A stretch of DNA of 64,000 bases, taken from assembly GCF_031843945.1 (NCBI RefSeq), contig NZ_JAVTJJ010000006.1, positions 62,001 through 126,000 on the forward strand, in the 5' to 3' direction. Positions within the stretch are counted from its first letter, which is position 1; each line of letters opens with the position of its first letter. Below the pieces are notes generated by a model. The model was given only the letters and a program-made list of their open reading frames with translations. It ran no database searches and was not told where the DNA came from. The DNA is from Paracidovorax sp031843945. Lineage in GTDB: Bacteria; Pseudomonadota; Gammaproteobacteria; Burkholderiales; Burkholderiaceae_C. Shown here one piece after another: positions 34,329 through 43,498 of this stretch. The translations under genes and the position numbers were made by a program.

Positions 34329-34889
34329 TCAGCGCTTGCGCGGCACGGCGTTGGCCGTGGCGGTCTTGGCAGCGTTGGCAGCAGTGCTGGCAACCGCGGT
34401 GAAATTGGCTTCAGCCACGTCGCTTGCATGCTTCACTGCCTTTTGCACCGACTCATAAGCCGTGTTGGCTGCCGACACGGCGCTGCGGAGCACGGCCACG
34501 CTGGTTTCGGAGCCGGCAGGTGCGTTGCGGGCAGCAGTGTCCACCAGGGTGCTGAAGTTACGCTGAGCTTCAGATGCCTGGGCTTCGAAGGTCTTGCCGA
34601 TTTCGGTGCTGGTGCCCGAAGCGATGTCATACAGGTGACGGCTGTAGGCTGCGGTCTTTTCAGCCAGGGGCTGGAACATGCTGGCTTGCAGGGCCAGCAG
34701 CTCTTGCGCGTCCTTGGCGCTTAGTACGGCCTGGGTGTGATTGGCGACTTCCGACAGGGCGGCACGGGAGGCGGTCACGTTCAGTTCGACCAGCTTTTCA
34801 ACGCCTTCAAAAGCCTTGGTGGTCAGGCCAAACAGGGTTTCCAGGTTGGCTTTGTGCGAGGCGAGCAGTTGTTCTGGGGTGAGGGACAT
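34329..34889 (-). CDS. Phasin family protein
   Basis: A 186-residue, mostly helical Ala/Thr/Glu-rich protein that coats polyhydroxyalkanoate granules. The family opening MSLTPEQLLASHKANLETLFGL and the phasin-2 pattern FEGVEKLVELNVTASRAAL are clear; the C-terminal 60 residues are Ala-rich and end in a basic PRKR. AGGAGATATGTC precedes the ATG. A promoter (34986-35013) flanked by two TGC-N3-GCA boxes suggests repression by a PhaR-type regulator. No pha synthesis genes are in the window. Confidence 0.93.
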   Translation of the reverse strand: MSLTPEQLLASHKANLETLFGLTTKAFEGVEKLVELNVTASRAALSEVANHTQAVLSAKDAQELLALQASMFQPLAEKTAAYSRHLYDIASGTSTEIGKTFEAQASEAQRNFSTLVDTAARNAPAGSETSVAVLRSAVSAANTAYESVQKAVKHASDVAEANFTAVASTAANAAKTATANAVPRKR

Positions 34890-34961
34890 GACATATCTCC
34901 TATGAAAGGGTTTGGAAGGCGTTGATGAATAACGACAACTGCAGCAACCAGACCACTTTCA

Positions 34962-35036
34962 TGTTGCAGTGCAGCATGGGATCAAATTTTAGACAGTTCA
35001 GCGCGACACGCAAGTGCTTTTGTTGCGGTGCAGCAA
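34962..35036 (-). promoter_or_regulatory. Phasin promoter with two candidate PhaR boxes
   Basis: On the minus strand, -35 TTGCGT (35013-35008), 16-bp spacer, -10 TAAAAT (34991-34986). The plus-strand sequence TGTTGCRGTGCAGCA occurs upstream (35021-35035) and again just after the expected start (34962-34976). TGC-N3-GCA patterns are known PhaR targets in phasin promoters. Confidence 0.6.
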
Positions 35037-35158
35037 TTTTAGAGGCCGCACTCCATTTTGTAATGGGCCGCCTTCTATCCTGACCAAGATCGTCAATCCG
35101 TTCCGAGTGTCGCCCCATTGGCAGAGACACTGCAAGCAGCCGGGCAAAATGGCTTGCC

Positions 35159-35629
35159 ATGTCTACGACCGAATCTTCATCACCCGTGGCCCGCCCATTG
35201 CCTCAAGCCCGAGCGACTTACAGCGTCTTCCGGCAGATCGGCACCCGCTGGGCCGACAACGATGCCTACGGCCACGTCAACAACGTTGTTTACTACAGCT
35301 GGTTCGATACTGCGGTCAATGCTTACCTGATAGAGCAGGGCGCCTTGGATATCCACCATGGTGACACCATCGGGTTGGTGATCGAAACCCAGTGCAATTA
35401 CTTCGCGCCATTGGCTTTTCCGCAAACGGTGGAGGCCGGCATTCGCGTCACCCGCCTGGGAACCAGCAGCGTGCGGTATGAAGTCGGGTTGTTCGCCGAA
35501 GGAGCGCAAGAGACCGCGGCGTGCGGTCACTTCGTCCACGTCTATGTGGGACGGGAGGACCGTCGCCCACGGGCATTGCCGGCGGTGCTGAAGACCGCGC
35601 TGGCACCTTTGGTGCGGCCAGCCGGCTGA
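35159..35629 (+). CDS. Acyl-CoA thioesterase (4-hydroxybenzoyl-CoA thioesterase/YbgC-like hotdog fold)
   Basis: A 156-residue single hotdog-domain protein. RWADNDAYGHVNNVVYYSWFD carries the catalytic Asp and the GHVNN motif of the YbgC/4HBT group. An N-terminal extension of about 20 residues precedes the domain. The substrate is not predictable from sequence. It converges on ggt; a 13-bp stem spans its stop codon (35621-35650) without a T run. Confidence 0.9.
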   Translation: MSTTESSSPVARPLPQARATYSVFRQIGTRWADNDAYGHVNNVVYYSWFDTAVNAYLIEQGALDIHHGDTIGLVIETQCNYFAPLAFPQTVEAGIRVTRLGTSSVRYEVGLFAEGAQETAACGHFVHVYVGREDRRPRALPAVLKTALAPLVRPAG

Positions 35630-35700
35630 CTTGGACCAAGTCAAGCCGGCGGCACTTCAAGTGCGTCCAGGCCTGATGCATCAAGCCCGGAGCGCAGTCC

Positions 35701-37722
35701 TCAAGGCTGGTAGGTATCGCCCAACACTACGCCTTCACGGCGCGGATCTGCTCCGCCTTGTAGCACGTTCACGCCGTTGCGTTGCACCCGAATGATGGTG
35801 CTGGTGCCGCTCGATTGAGCCGATGTGGATACCGTGTGACCCAGCGCGCGCAGGCCGGTGATCAGTGGATCGTTCGCACCGCCGTTGGCCGTGTTCACGT
35901 TGGGGTGCTCTCCACCTACGGATGTCGTTGCGCTGTTGCTGGCACCAAAGTCGATCAGCGATGTCGCCTGTTGGGCGTCCAGACCCCAGTCGAGTGCACC
36001 CACTACCGTCTTCACCACGTACTGAATGATCGTGCCGCCGCCTGGTGAGCCCGTGCCCATCAAGAAATCACCGATGCTGCCGTCCGCCGCTTTCTTGAAC
36101 ACCAGCGTGGGTGCCATTGAGCTGCGTGGCCGCTTGCCGGGCTCCAGTCGGTTGGCCACGGGCGCACCGGTACTGTCCGTCGGCGTAGCCGAGAAGTCGG
36201 TGAGCTGGTTGTTCAGCAAGAAGCCTTGCGTCATGTGGAACGAACCCAGGCTTGCTTCCACGGTGGTCGTCATGACCACCACGTTGCCCTGCCTGTCCAC
36301 GATGGTGAAGTGCGTCGTGCCGTTTTCGTTGATCAGGCTCACCCCTTGCGGTGTGCTGCCCAGCACGCCAGCCGTGGCGGTGCCCATGCTGCGCGTGGGA
36401 CTGATCAGGCCCGCACGGCTGCGCAGGTAAGGCTTGTTCAGCATCGAGTTCCACGAACCACCCGGCAGCGACACGAAGTCGGTGTCGGCAATGTACTTGT
36501 CACGGTCGGCATAGGCCAGGCGCTCGGCTTCGCTGATCAGATGCACACCCATCACCGTGGGCTTGCCGCCTTCGATGTCGATGGCAGTCGGCTTTTGGGC
36601 AGCGAGATCGAAGTTTTCCAGAATGCCCAGCGCCGATGCGACGGCGATGCCCCCCGATGACGGGGGCGACATGCCGCAGACCCAGTAGTCGCGGTAGGTG
36701 GTGCAGACCGGGTCTCGGCGCTTGGCCTGGTAGTTGGCCAGGTCGCTTAGTTCCGTCAGGCCAGGCGTGATGGCGACGGCGGGGTTGCCTCCGCTGGTGA
36801 CCTTGATCTTGTTGACGATGCCTTGCGCGATGGCACCGGTGTAGAACGCGTTCGCGCCGCCACTGGCGATGGTGCTGAGCGTGGACGCATAGGCCGGGTT
36901 GCGGATGACCGTGCCCAGCGGTTTGGGCGTGCCGTCGGCATTCAGAAAGTATGCGGCGGCTTCCGCGTCGCGCGACAGGTTGGTGGCAGAGCCGGCAATA
37001 GCGCCGGCCATGCGGCCGCTGATCGGGAAGCCGTCAGACGCCAACTTCACTGCACCTGGGAACAGGTCTTTCCACTGCAATTTGCCGTGGTCGCGCTGTG
37101 CCAGTTCCAGCATGCGCACGGCGCCAGGCGTGCCGATGGAGCGGCCACTGGCACGGGCTCCGCCGGGCTGCGGCAACGTGCGGTCGGTGTCGCTGACCCA
37201 GCGCAGATAGTTTTCGTTGGCGGCGGCCGGCGCCGTTTCGCGGCCGTCATAGGCCTCCACTTTGCGTGTCGTCGCGTCGTAATGCAGCATGAATGCGCCA
37301 CCGCCCAGGCCGGACGACTGCGGCTCCACCAGGCCCAGCACCATTTGCACGGCCACTGCGGCATCGACGGCCGAGCCGCCCTGTTTCAGCACGTCGCAAC
37401 CTGCGCGCGACGCCAGCGGGTTGGCCGTGGAAACCATGTAGTTCTTCGCATGCACCGCTGTCTTGCCGATGCGGTAGCCCGACGCAGGCTCCGGCGCTGC
37501 CGGGTCCCCGGGCAAGCCGGAGCCGACTACCACCGACCCACCGCTGCTGACCGCCGTGCAAGCGGACGCCTCGGCAACTGTGTCGGCGTTGTTGTCGCTG
37601 CTGCCGCCGCATCCGGACAGCGCAAGCAGAGCCGCCATCAGCGTGGCAGAGAGGCGCCACGCAGGGCGCTTGTCATCGCCAGAGGGCGATGACATCGATG
37701 GGGGGAGGGAGCGTGAAACCAT
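35701..37722 (-). CDS. ggt: Gamma-glutamyltransferase, predicted lipoprotein
   Basis: Cleaves gamma-glutamyl bonds such as in glutathione; made as a precursor that self-cleaves. 673 residues. The autocatalytic nucleophile is Thr469 in NENGTTHFTIVD, and the substrate motif GTGSPGGGTIIQYV follows. Unusually, the N-terminus ends in a lipobox, ALLALSGC (Cys38), followed by a Gly/Ser/Asn-rich linker, so the enzyme is probably lipid-anchored rather than free in the periplasm. Family length is usually about 580; the excess is the linker and insertions. Divergent from pncB. Confidence 0.93.
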   Translation of the reverse strand: MVSRSLPPSMSSPSGDDKRPAWRLSATLMAALLALSGCGGSSDNNADTVAEASACTAVSSGGSVVVGSGLPGDPAAPEPASGYRIGKTAVHAKNYMVSTANPLASRAGCDVLKQGGSAVDAAVAVQMVLGLVEPQSSGLGGGAFMLHYDATTRKVEAYDGRETAPAAANENYLRWVSDTDRTLPQPGGARASGRSIGTPGAVRMLELAQRDHGKLQWKDLFPGAVKLASDGFPISGRMAGAIAGSATNLSRDAEAAAYFLNADGTPKPLGTVIRNPAYASTLSTIASGGANAFYTGAIAQGIVNKIKVTSGGNPAVAITPGLTELSDLANYQAKRRDPVCTTYRDYWVCGMSPPSSGGIAVASALGILENFDLAAQKPTAIDIEGGKPTVMGVHLISEAERLAYADRDKYIADTDFVSLPGGSWNSMLNKPYLRSRAGLISPTRSMGTATAGVLGSTPQGVSLINENGTTHFTIVDRQGNVVVMTTTVEASLGSFHMTQGFLLNNQLTDFSATPTDSTGAPVANRLEPGKRPRSSMAPTLVFKKAADGSIGDFLMGTGSPGGGTIIQYVVKTVVGALDWGLDAQQATSLIDFGASNSATTSVGGEHPNVNTANGGANDPLITGLRALGHTVSTSAQSSGTSTIIRVQRNGVNVLQGGADPRREGVVLGDTYQP

Positions 37723-37948
37723 GGACAGGTGCTTTCTTTATTTATGTGTTGATGAAACATGCCGTTGTCTCTGCGGCGCCTAGGAGCTTACCGCTCGAAA
37801 CAGCTCGGCAAGTCCGCTGCCGCATCTCGCAATATCCACGCCATCACCCTGCGGCTATGGTCCATGAACCTTGGTGCCACAATGGCGATAGAGACAAGCG
37901 CCACCTGGCGCCCCAGCCCGATCCGCGCTCATGCAGCGCAGCGTCCAC

Positions 37949-39172
37949 ATGATCATCACCAGCCTGCTCGACACCGACCTGTACAAGTTCACCATGATGC
38001 AGGTCGTGCTGCACCAGTTTCCCGGCGCGCAGGTCGAATACCGCTTCAAGTGCCGCAACCCCGGCGTGTCCCTGGCACCTTATGCCAATGAGGTACGCGA
38101 CGAGATCCGCTCGCTGTGCGACCTGAAGTTTCAGGATGCCGAGCTGTCTTACCTGCGCTCGATGCGCTTTATCAAGAGCGACTTCGTTGACTTTCTGGCG
38201 CTGTTCCGGCTGAACGAAAAGTACATCACCATCACGCCTCTGCCTTCAGGCGAGCTCGACATTTCCATTGCCGGCCCGTGGCTGCACACCATCCTGTTCG
38301 AGATCCCGGTGCTCGCCATCGTCAACGAGGTGTACTTTCGCAACACGCAAAAAGTGCCCCACTTCACGGAAGGCCGTCTGCGCCTGGACACGAAGATTGC
38401 CCAGCTGCAGGGCGAGGGCCTGTCTGAGCTGAAGATTGCGGACTACGGCACCCGGCGGCGCTTCAGCCGTGCCTGGCATGAAGAGGTGCTGCGCGTGCTG
38501 TGCGCGCGGCTGGGCACTGGTGATCGGCGACCCGGCAACGCGGTGGGGCCGGGCCAGTTTGCCGGCACCAGCAACGTGCTCTATGCCATGAAGCTCGGCC
38601 TCACGCCGCTGGGCACCATGGCGCATGAATATCTGCAGGCTTGCCAGGCGCTGGGCCCGCGTCTGCGCGACAGCCAGATCTTTGGCTTCGAGATGTGGGC
38701 CCGCGAATACCGAGGCGACCTGGGCATCGCGCTCTCCGATGTCTATGGCATGACGGCGTTCCTGCGCGACTTCGACCTGTACTTCTGCAAGCTTTTCGAC
38801 GGCGCCCGGCACGACAGCGGCGACCCCTTTGCCTGGGGCGAGCGGTTGCTGGACCACTACCGCAAGAACCGTGTCGACCCGCTCACCAAGACGCTGATCT
38901 TCAGCGACGCGCTGACGGTGCCGCGCACCATCGCGCTATACCGCCAGTTCCAGGGTCGCTGCCAGCTGGCGTTCGGTATCGGCACCAACCTCACTAACGA
39001 CCTGGGCGATGCCCCGGCGCACGTGCCCCTGCAGATCGTCATCAAGATGACGCGCTGCAATGGCCAGCCGGTGGCCAAGCTGTCGGACACGCCCGGCAAG
39101 GGCATGTGCGACGACGAAGCCTACCTGGCGTACTTGCGGCAGGTGTTCGAGATTCCCGCCCCAGCCATCTGA
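37949..39172 (+). CDS. pncB: Nicotinate phosphoribosyltransferase
   Basis: Converts nicotinate and PRPP to nicotinate mononucleotide in NAD salvage. 407 residues. MIITSLLDTDLYKFTMMQV at the start, ADYGTRRRFSRAWHEEV with the phosphorylated His, and DGARHDSGDPFAWGE are typical. The ATG at 37949 is preferred because similarity begins there; an ATG at 37931 in frame is possible. Neither has a clear SD. With nadE at the left edge, two NAD pathway genes are in the window. Confidence 0.95.
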   Translation: MIITSLLDTDLYKFTMMQVVLHQFPGAQVEYRFKCRNPGVSLAPYANEVRDEIRSLCDLKFQDAELSYLRSMRFIKSDFVDFLALFRLNEKYITITPLPSGELDISIAGPWLHTILFEIPVLAIVNEVYFRNTQKVPHFTEGRLRLDTKIAQLQGEGLSELKIADYGTRRRFSRAWHEEVLRVLCARLGTGDRRPGNAVGPGQFAGTSNVLYAMKLGLTPLGTMAHEYLQACQALGPRLRDSQIFGFEMWAREYRGDLGIALSDVYGMTAFLRDFDLYFCKLFDGARHDSGDPFAWGERLLDHYRKNRVDPLTKTLIFSDALTVPRTIALYRQFQGRCQLAFGIGTNLTNDLGDAPAHVPLQIVIKMTRCNGQPVAKLSDTPGKGMCDDEAYLAYLRQVFEIPAPAI

Positions 39173-39210
39173 TCCGGCGCATGGCCGCCACTCACATCGG
39201 AAGTTGTCAT

Positions 39211-40623
39211 ATGCGTTGGTTTCGTTGGCTGCCCCGTGCAGCGCCTTGCCTGGTGTTCTGGCCGGGTGCCGCGTCCGCCGCTGGCTTCGACGGCGCGGGC
39301 CTCGCCCTGTGGTGGGGCGCACCGTTTGCGGGCATCCTGCTGTCGATTGCGCTCATGCCGTTGCTGGCGCCAGCCTTCTGGCACCACCACTTCGGCAAGG
39401 TGGCGGCTGCCTGGGCCCTGGCGTTCCTGGTGCCATTCGCGGTGGTCTTTGGCCCCAGCGTGGCCGGCGCCACTTTCGTCCACGCCTTGCTTGAGGAATA
39501 CATCCCGTTCGTGATTTTGCTCACGGCGCTGTTCACGGTGGCAGGCGGTATCTACATTCGCGGCAACCTCCACGGCAGTCCTGCACTGAACACCGGCATC
39601 CTGGCCATCGGCGCGGTGCTGGCCAGCATCATGGGAACGACCGGCGCCTCGATGCTCCTGATCCGCCCGCTGATCCGCGCCAACGACCACCGCCCGCGCA
39701 TCGCGCACGTCGTGGTGTTTTTCATCTTCATCGTTTCCAATGCGGGTGGCTCGCTCACGCCCCTGGGCGATCCGCCGCTCTTCCTGGGCTTTCTCAAGGG
39801 CGTCGACTTTTTCTGGACGGCCCGCCATATCTTTCCCCAGACCCTGTTTCTGGTAGGCGTGCTGCTGGCGCTGTTCTACGTGCTCGATGGTTGGTTCCAG
39901 CGCCACGAAGCGCTGCGTCCGCCTGACCCCACGCCGGACACCCGCTCCATCGGACTCGACGGCAAGGTCAACTTCGCACTGCTGGCAGCGGTGGTCGGGC
40001 TGGTGTTGCTCAGCGGCTTCTGGAAGTCGCCCGTGGCCTTCGACATCGCCGGCAGCCGCGTGGGTTTGCCCGGCCTCGTGCGCGACTTGGGACTTGTGTG
40101 CGTTACGCTGGCGTCGCTGTGGCTCACGCCGCGCCAGGTGCACGCAGACAACCAGTTCGGCTGGGCGCCCATGCAAGAAGTCGCCAAGCTGTTTGCGGGC
40201 ATCTTTCTCACCATCGTGCCCGTCATCGCCATGCTGAAAGCGGGCGTGGATGGACCGTTCGGCGCCATTGTGTCTGCGGTCACCCGACCCGACGGGTCGC
40301 CCGATCCGGCGGCGTACTTCTGGGCTGCAGGCGTGCTGAGTTCGTTTCTTGACAACGCCCCCACCTACCTGGTCTTCTTCAACACCGCAGGCGCAGACCC
40401 TGCGGTGCTGATGACCACGCTGGCGCCAACGCTTGCCGCCATCTCGGCCGGCGCAGTGTTCATGGGCGCCAATACCTACATCGGTAACGCCCCCAACCTC
40501 ATGGTCAAGGCGATTGCCGAGGACCGCGGCGTGAAGATGCCCAGCTTCTTCGGCTACATGCTGTGGTCGTGCGGCATTCTGGTGCCGCTTTTCATCGCCA
40601 TGACGTTTCTTTGGTTTCGCTGA
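39211..40623 (+). CDS. Sodium:proton antiporter (NhaD/ArsB-type ion transporter superfamily)
   Basis: A 470-residue membrane protein with about 11-12 hydrophobic segments. Diagnostic loops include NAGGSLTPLGDPPLFLGFLK and, in the second half, SSFLDNAPTYLVFFN and GANTYIGNAPNLMVKAIAE, the paired reentrant motifs of the IT superfamily. A cleavable signal-like N-terminus ends PGAASAAG. GGAAG lies seven bases before the ATG at 39211; an ATG at 39181 is an alternative. Substrate Na+/H+ is inferred from close family members. Confidence 0.85.
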   Translation: MRWFRWLPRAAPCLVFWPGAASAAGFDGAGLALWWGAPFAGILLSIALMPLLAPAFWHHHFGKVAAAWALAFLVPFAVVFGPSVAGATFVHALLEEYIPFVILLTALFTVAGGIYIRGNLHGSPALNTGILAIGAVLASIMGTTGASMLLIRPLIRANDHRPRIAHVVVFFIFIVSNAGGSLTPLGDPPLFLGFLKGVDFFWTARHIFPQTLFLVGVLLALFYVLDGWFQRHEALRPPDPTPDTRSIGLDGKVNFALLAAVVGLVLLSGFWKSPVAFDIAGSRVGLPGLVRDLGLVCVTLASLWLTPRQVHADNQFGWAPMQEVAKLFAGIFLTIVPVIAMLKAGVDGPFGAIVSAVTRPDGSPDPAAYFWAAGVLSSFLDNAPTYLVFFNTAGADPAVLMTTLAPTLAAISAGAVFMGANTYIGNAPNLMVKAIAEDRGVKMPSFFGYMLWSCGILVPLFIAMTFLWFR

Positions 40624-40647
40624 CTTCACACAAAGGATCCCTCTCCC

Positions 40648-41634
40648 ATGTCCAAGCCCCGCATCCTGGTTGCACGCAACATCTTTCCGGAAGTGGTCGA
40701 GCGCCTGTCGCAGCACTTCGAGGTCGAGTCCAATCCGCAGGACATCGTCTGGTCGCCTGCCGAACTGGCTGAGCGCGTGAAAGACAAGGACGGCGTGCTC
40801 ACCACCGGCAGCCAGCGTGTGGATGCCGCCCTGCTGGCCGCTGGCCCCAAGTTGCGCATCTTTGCCAACATGGCCGTGGGCTACAACAACTTCGACGTCG
40901 ATGCGATGACAGCCGCAGGCGTGCAGGGCACCAACACGCCCGACGTGCTGACCGAAACCACGGCCGACTTCGGCTTTGCACTGCTGATGGCCACCGCCCG
41001 CCGCGTGACCGAGAGCGAGCATTACCTGCGCGCCGGCCAATGGACGAAGTGGAGCTACGACATGTTTGCCGGCACCGACGTGCATGGCAGCACACTGGGC
41101 ATTCTGGGCATGGGCCGCATCGGCCAGGGCATTGCCAAGCGCGGCGCGCACGGCTTTGGCATGAACGTGGTCTATCACAACCGCTCGCGCCTCAGCGCGG
41201 AACTGGAGGCCGAATGCAAGGCCCGCTACGTCAGCAAGGAAGAACTGCTGCGCACGGCCGACCACCTGGTGCTGGTGCTGCCCTACACGCCCGAATCGCA
41301 CCACGCCATCGGTGCGGCCGAGCTGGCGCAGATGAAGCCCACCGCCAACCTGATCAACATCGCGCGCGGCGGGATCGTGGACGATGCGGCGCTGGCGCAG
41401 GCCTTGAAGGACAAGCGCATTGCCGCTGCCGGCCTGGACGTGTTCGAGGGCGAACCCAAGCTTAATGCCGCTCTGCTGGACGTGCCGAATGTGGTGCTGA
41501 CGCCGCACATCGCCAGCGCCACCGTGCCCACACGCCTGGCCATGGCCAATCTGGCAGCGGACAACCTGATCGCCTTCTTCGACGGACGCGGCCCGCTCAC
41601 GCCGGTGAACCAGCCGGTGGCCAAGCGCGCCTGA
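40648..41634 (+). CDS. D-isomer specific 2-hydroxyacid dehydrogenase (glyoxylate/hydroxypyruvate reductase type)
   Basis: A 328-residue NAD(P)-dependent enzyme. Rossmann motif LGILGMGRIGQGIAKRG, catalytic Arg in NIARGGIVDDAAL, Glu in DVFEGEP and His in LTPHIASA are all present. MAVGYNNFDVDAMTAAGVQGTNTPDVLTE is typical of glyoxylate/D-glycerate dehydrogenases. AAAGGATC precedes the ATG. It starts 24 bp after the antiporter gene. Confidence 0.92.
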   Translation: MSKPRILVARNIFPEVVERLSQHFEVESNPQDIVWSPAELAERVKDKDGVLTTGSQRVDAALLAAGPKLRIFANMAVGYNNFDVDAMTAAGVQGTNTPDVLTETTADFGFALLMATARRVTESEHYLRAGQWTKWSYDMFAGTDVHGSTLGILGMGRIGQGIAKRGAHGFGMNVVYHNRSRLSAELEAECKARYVSKEELLRTADHLVLVLPYTPESHHAIGAAELAQMKPTANLINIARGGIVDDAALAQALKDKRIAAAGLDVFEGEPKLNAALLDVPNVVLTPHIASATVPTRLAMANLAADNLIAFFDGRGPLTPVNQPVAKRA

Positions 41635-41653
41635 CGGCCTGGCGCGGCAGTTT

Positions 41654-41713
41654 TGAGTCAAATTGGCCTCTAGCGCTTGATGGATAAGCGCTAGTAGCTA
41701 TTAATTTGATAGT
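41654..41713 (+). repeat. Hairpin repeat copy R6, between the 2-hydroxyacid dehydrogenase gene and rmuC
   Basis: The best preserved copy: TGAGTCAAATTGGCCTCT, stem AGCGCTT / AAGCGCT with loop GATGGAT, AGTAGCTATTAATTTGATAG. It follows the dehydrogenase stop by 19 bp. Confidence 0.92.
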
Positions 41714-41742
41714 AAGTTGATGATGAAAGAGTGACCGACTGG

Positions 41743-43470
41743 ATGACGATGGAGATGTTTGCCGTACTGGCCTTGCTGGTGCTGATCGCCGTGCTGCTGG
41801 GCTGGCTGCTGGTGCGCCGCTCACGCGTGGACTTGCCCCCTGAATGGCTTCAGCGCCTGCAGGCGCTGGAACGTACCGCGCAGTCCACACAGCTGGCCGT
41901 GGCCAAGACCGATGGCGCGATCGACGGCATGGGCCAGCAGCTGCGCGGTTTCACCCATACTACGCAGGGCACGCTGGAGAGCCTGCGCGGCGCCATCGAC
42001 GAACGCCTGGCGCAGGCCGTTGCCGAATCGCGCAACGGCCGGGCCGAGCTGCTGGCCGCGTTCGGTGCCTTTGAAGGCAAGCTGGAGCAGCGCCTGGCGC
42101 TGGCCCAGGCCGATGCTGCCGCCGCGCGCAAGGAGCTGTCCGAGGCGCTGGCCAGCTTTCGCGCCGAACTCACGCACACCGCGCAGACGCTGGTGGCCGA
42201 CAGCGGTCGATCGCGCGAAGCCATGGCCGAAAGCGCCAAGCTGTTCGAGCAGCGCATTCAGGAACGCTTCGAGGCGCTCACCCACGCCACGCGCGGCACG
42301 CTCGATTCGCTCAAGAGCGACATCCACGCGCAGCTGGGGGCCGTGTCCACCGCGCTGAAAGACCAGCTCGAAGCCAACGGCCAGCAGATTCGCAACCAGT
42401 TCGCGGTGCTGCAGGACGCGGTGTCGCAGCAGCTCGCAGGCATGGCGCAGGGCAGTCAGCACCACGCCGAGGCGCTGCGCACGGCGCTCAACGAACGGCT
42501 GGCGGCCATCCAGGCCGACAACACCGCCAAGCTCGAAGAAATGCGCCGCACGGTGGACGAAAAGCTGCACGCCACGCTGGAGCAGCGCCTGGGCGAATCG
42601 TTCAAGCTGGTCAGCGACCGGCTGGAGCAGGTGCACAAGGGCCTGGGCGAGATGCAGACGCTGGCCGGCAGCGTGGGCGACTTGAAGCGTGTGATGACCA
42701 ACGTGAAGACGCGCGGCACCTGGGGCGAAATGCAGCTGGGCGCGATCATCGAGAACGTGCTCACGCCCGACCAGTTCGCCCGCAACGTGAAGGCCGTTCC
42801 GGGCAGCGACGATCTGGTGGAATTCGCCATTCGCCTGCCGGGCCGGGGCGACGACCAGCCAGTGTGGCTGCCCATCGATTCCAAATACCCGGTCGAGCAA
42901 TACCAGCGCCTGCTGGACGCACAGGACGCCGCTGACAAACCGACCATTCTCTCGGCCGGCAACGCGTTCGAAACATCGATCAAGCTCGAAGCCAAGAAGA
43001 TCTTCAGCAAGTACGTCTCGCCGCCGCATACCACCGACTTCGCCGTGCTGTATTTGCCCACCGAAGGCCTCTTTGCCGAGGTGATTCGCCGGCCCGGGCT
43101 GGTAGAAGCCGTGCAGAACGATTGTCGCGTGATGATCACCGGCCCTGCCAACCTGGCGGCCATGCTCAGCAGCTTGCAGATGGGCTTCAAGACGCTGGCG
43201 ATCGAGAAGCGCTCGTCCGAGGTGTGGGGCGTGCTGGGTTCGGTGAAGACCGAGTTTTCCAAATTCGGCGAGATCGTCGAGGCCGCCAAAAAATCCATCG
43301 ATGCGGCCGCCAAGCGCTTCGACGACGTGGGCGTGCGCACGCGCGCCATCCAGCGCAAGCTGCGCGACGTGCAGGAGTTGCCCGCGCCCACCGCCTCCAC
43401 GGCGGCCGGCACGGCGTTGCCGGTGCCGCCCGTACCGGTGCAGGCGAGCTTGGATGACGAGGGCGAATGA
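41743..43470 (+). CDS. rmuC: DNA recombination protein RmuC
   Basis: Limits inversion and recombination at repeats; mechanism unknown, with a nuclease-like fold. About 575 residues: an N-terminal membrane helix (about 5-22), a long coiled coil (about 30-280, Ala/Gln/Glu/Arg-rich), and the RmuC domain with VKTRGTWGEMQLGAIIENVL, LPIDSKYPVEQYQRLLDA and IDAAAKRFDDVGVRTRAIQRK. The ATG at 41743 is chosen; a GTG at 41731 would add four residues and has no properly spaced SD. Confidence 0.93.
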   Translation: MTMEMFAVLALLVLIAVLLGWLLVRRSRVDLPPEWLQRLQALERTAQSTQLAVAKTDGAIDGMGQQLRGFTHTTQGTLESLRGAIDERLAQAVAESRNGRAELLAAFGAFEGKLEQRLALAQADAAAARKELSEALASFRAELTHTAQTLVADSGRSREAMAESAKLFEQRIQERFEALTHATRGTLDSLKSDIHAQLGAVSTALKDQLEANGQQIRNQFAVLQDAVSQQLAGMAQGSQHHAEALRTALNERLAAIQADNTAKLEEMRRTVDEKLHATLEQRLGESFKLVSDRLEQVHKGLGEMQTLAGSVGDLKRVMTNVKTRGTWGEMQLGAIIENVLTPDQFARNVKAVPGSDDLVEFAIRLPGRGDDQPVWLPIDSKYPVEQYQRLLDAQDAADKPTILSAGNAFETSIKLEAKKIFSKYVSPPHTTDFAVLYLPTEGLFAEVIRRPGLVEAVQNDCRVMITGPANLAAMLSSLQMGFKTLAIEKRSSEVWGVLGSVKTEFSKFGEIVEAAKKSIDAAAKRFDDVGVRTRAIQRKLRDVQELPAPTASTAAGTALPVPPVPVQASLDDEGE

Positions 43471-43498
43471 GCCGCTCGCGCGTTAACCGGGCCATGCC

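Noticed and set aside
35621..35650. Terminator between the thioesterase and ggt genes
   Set aside because: A stem with one bulge spans the thioesterase stop codon, but there is no T run on either strand.
39121..41661. An 846-codon open frame antisense to the antiporter and dehydrogenase genes
   Set aside because: A shadow of strong GC codon bias; the plus-strand genes have clear family motifs and the antisense product is His/Gln/Arg-rich without domains.
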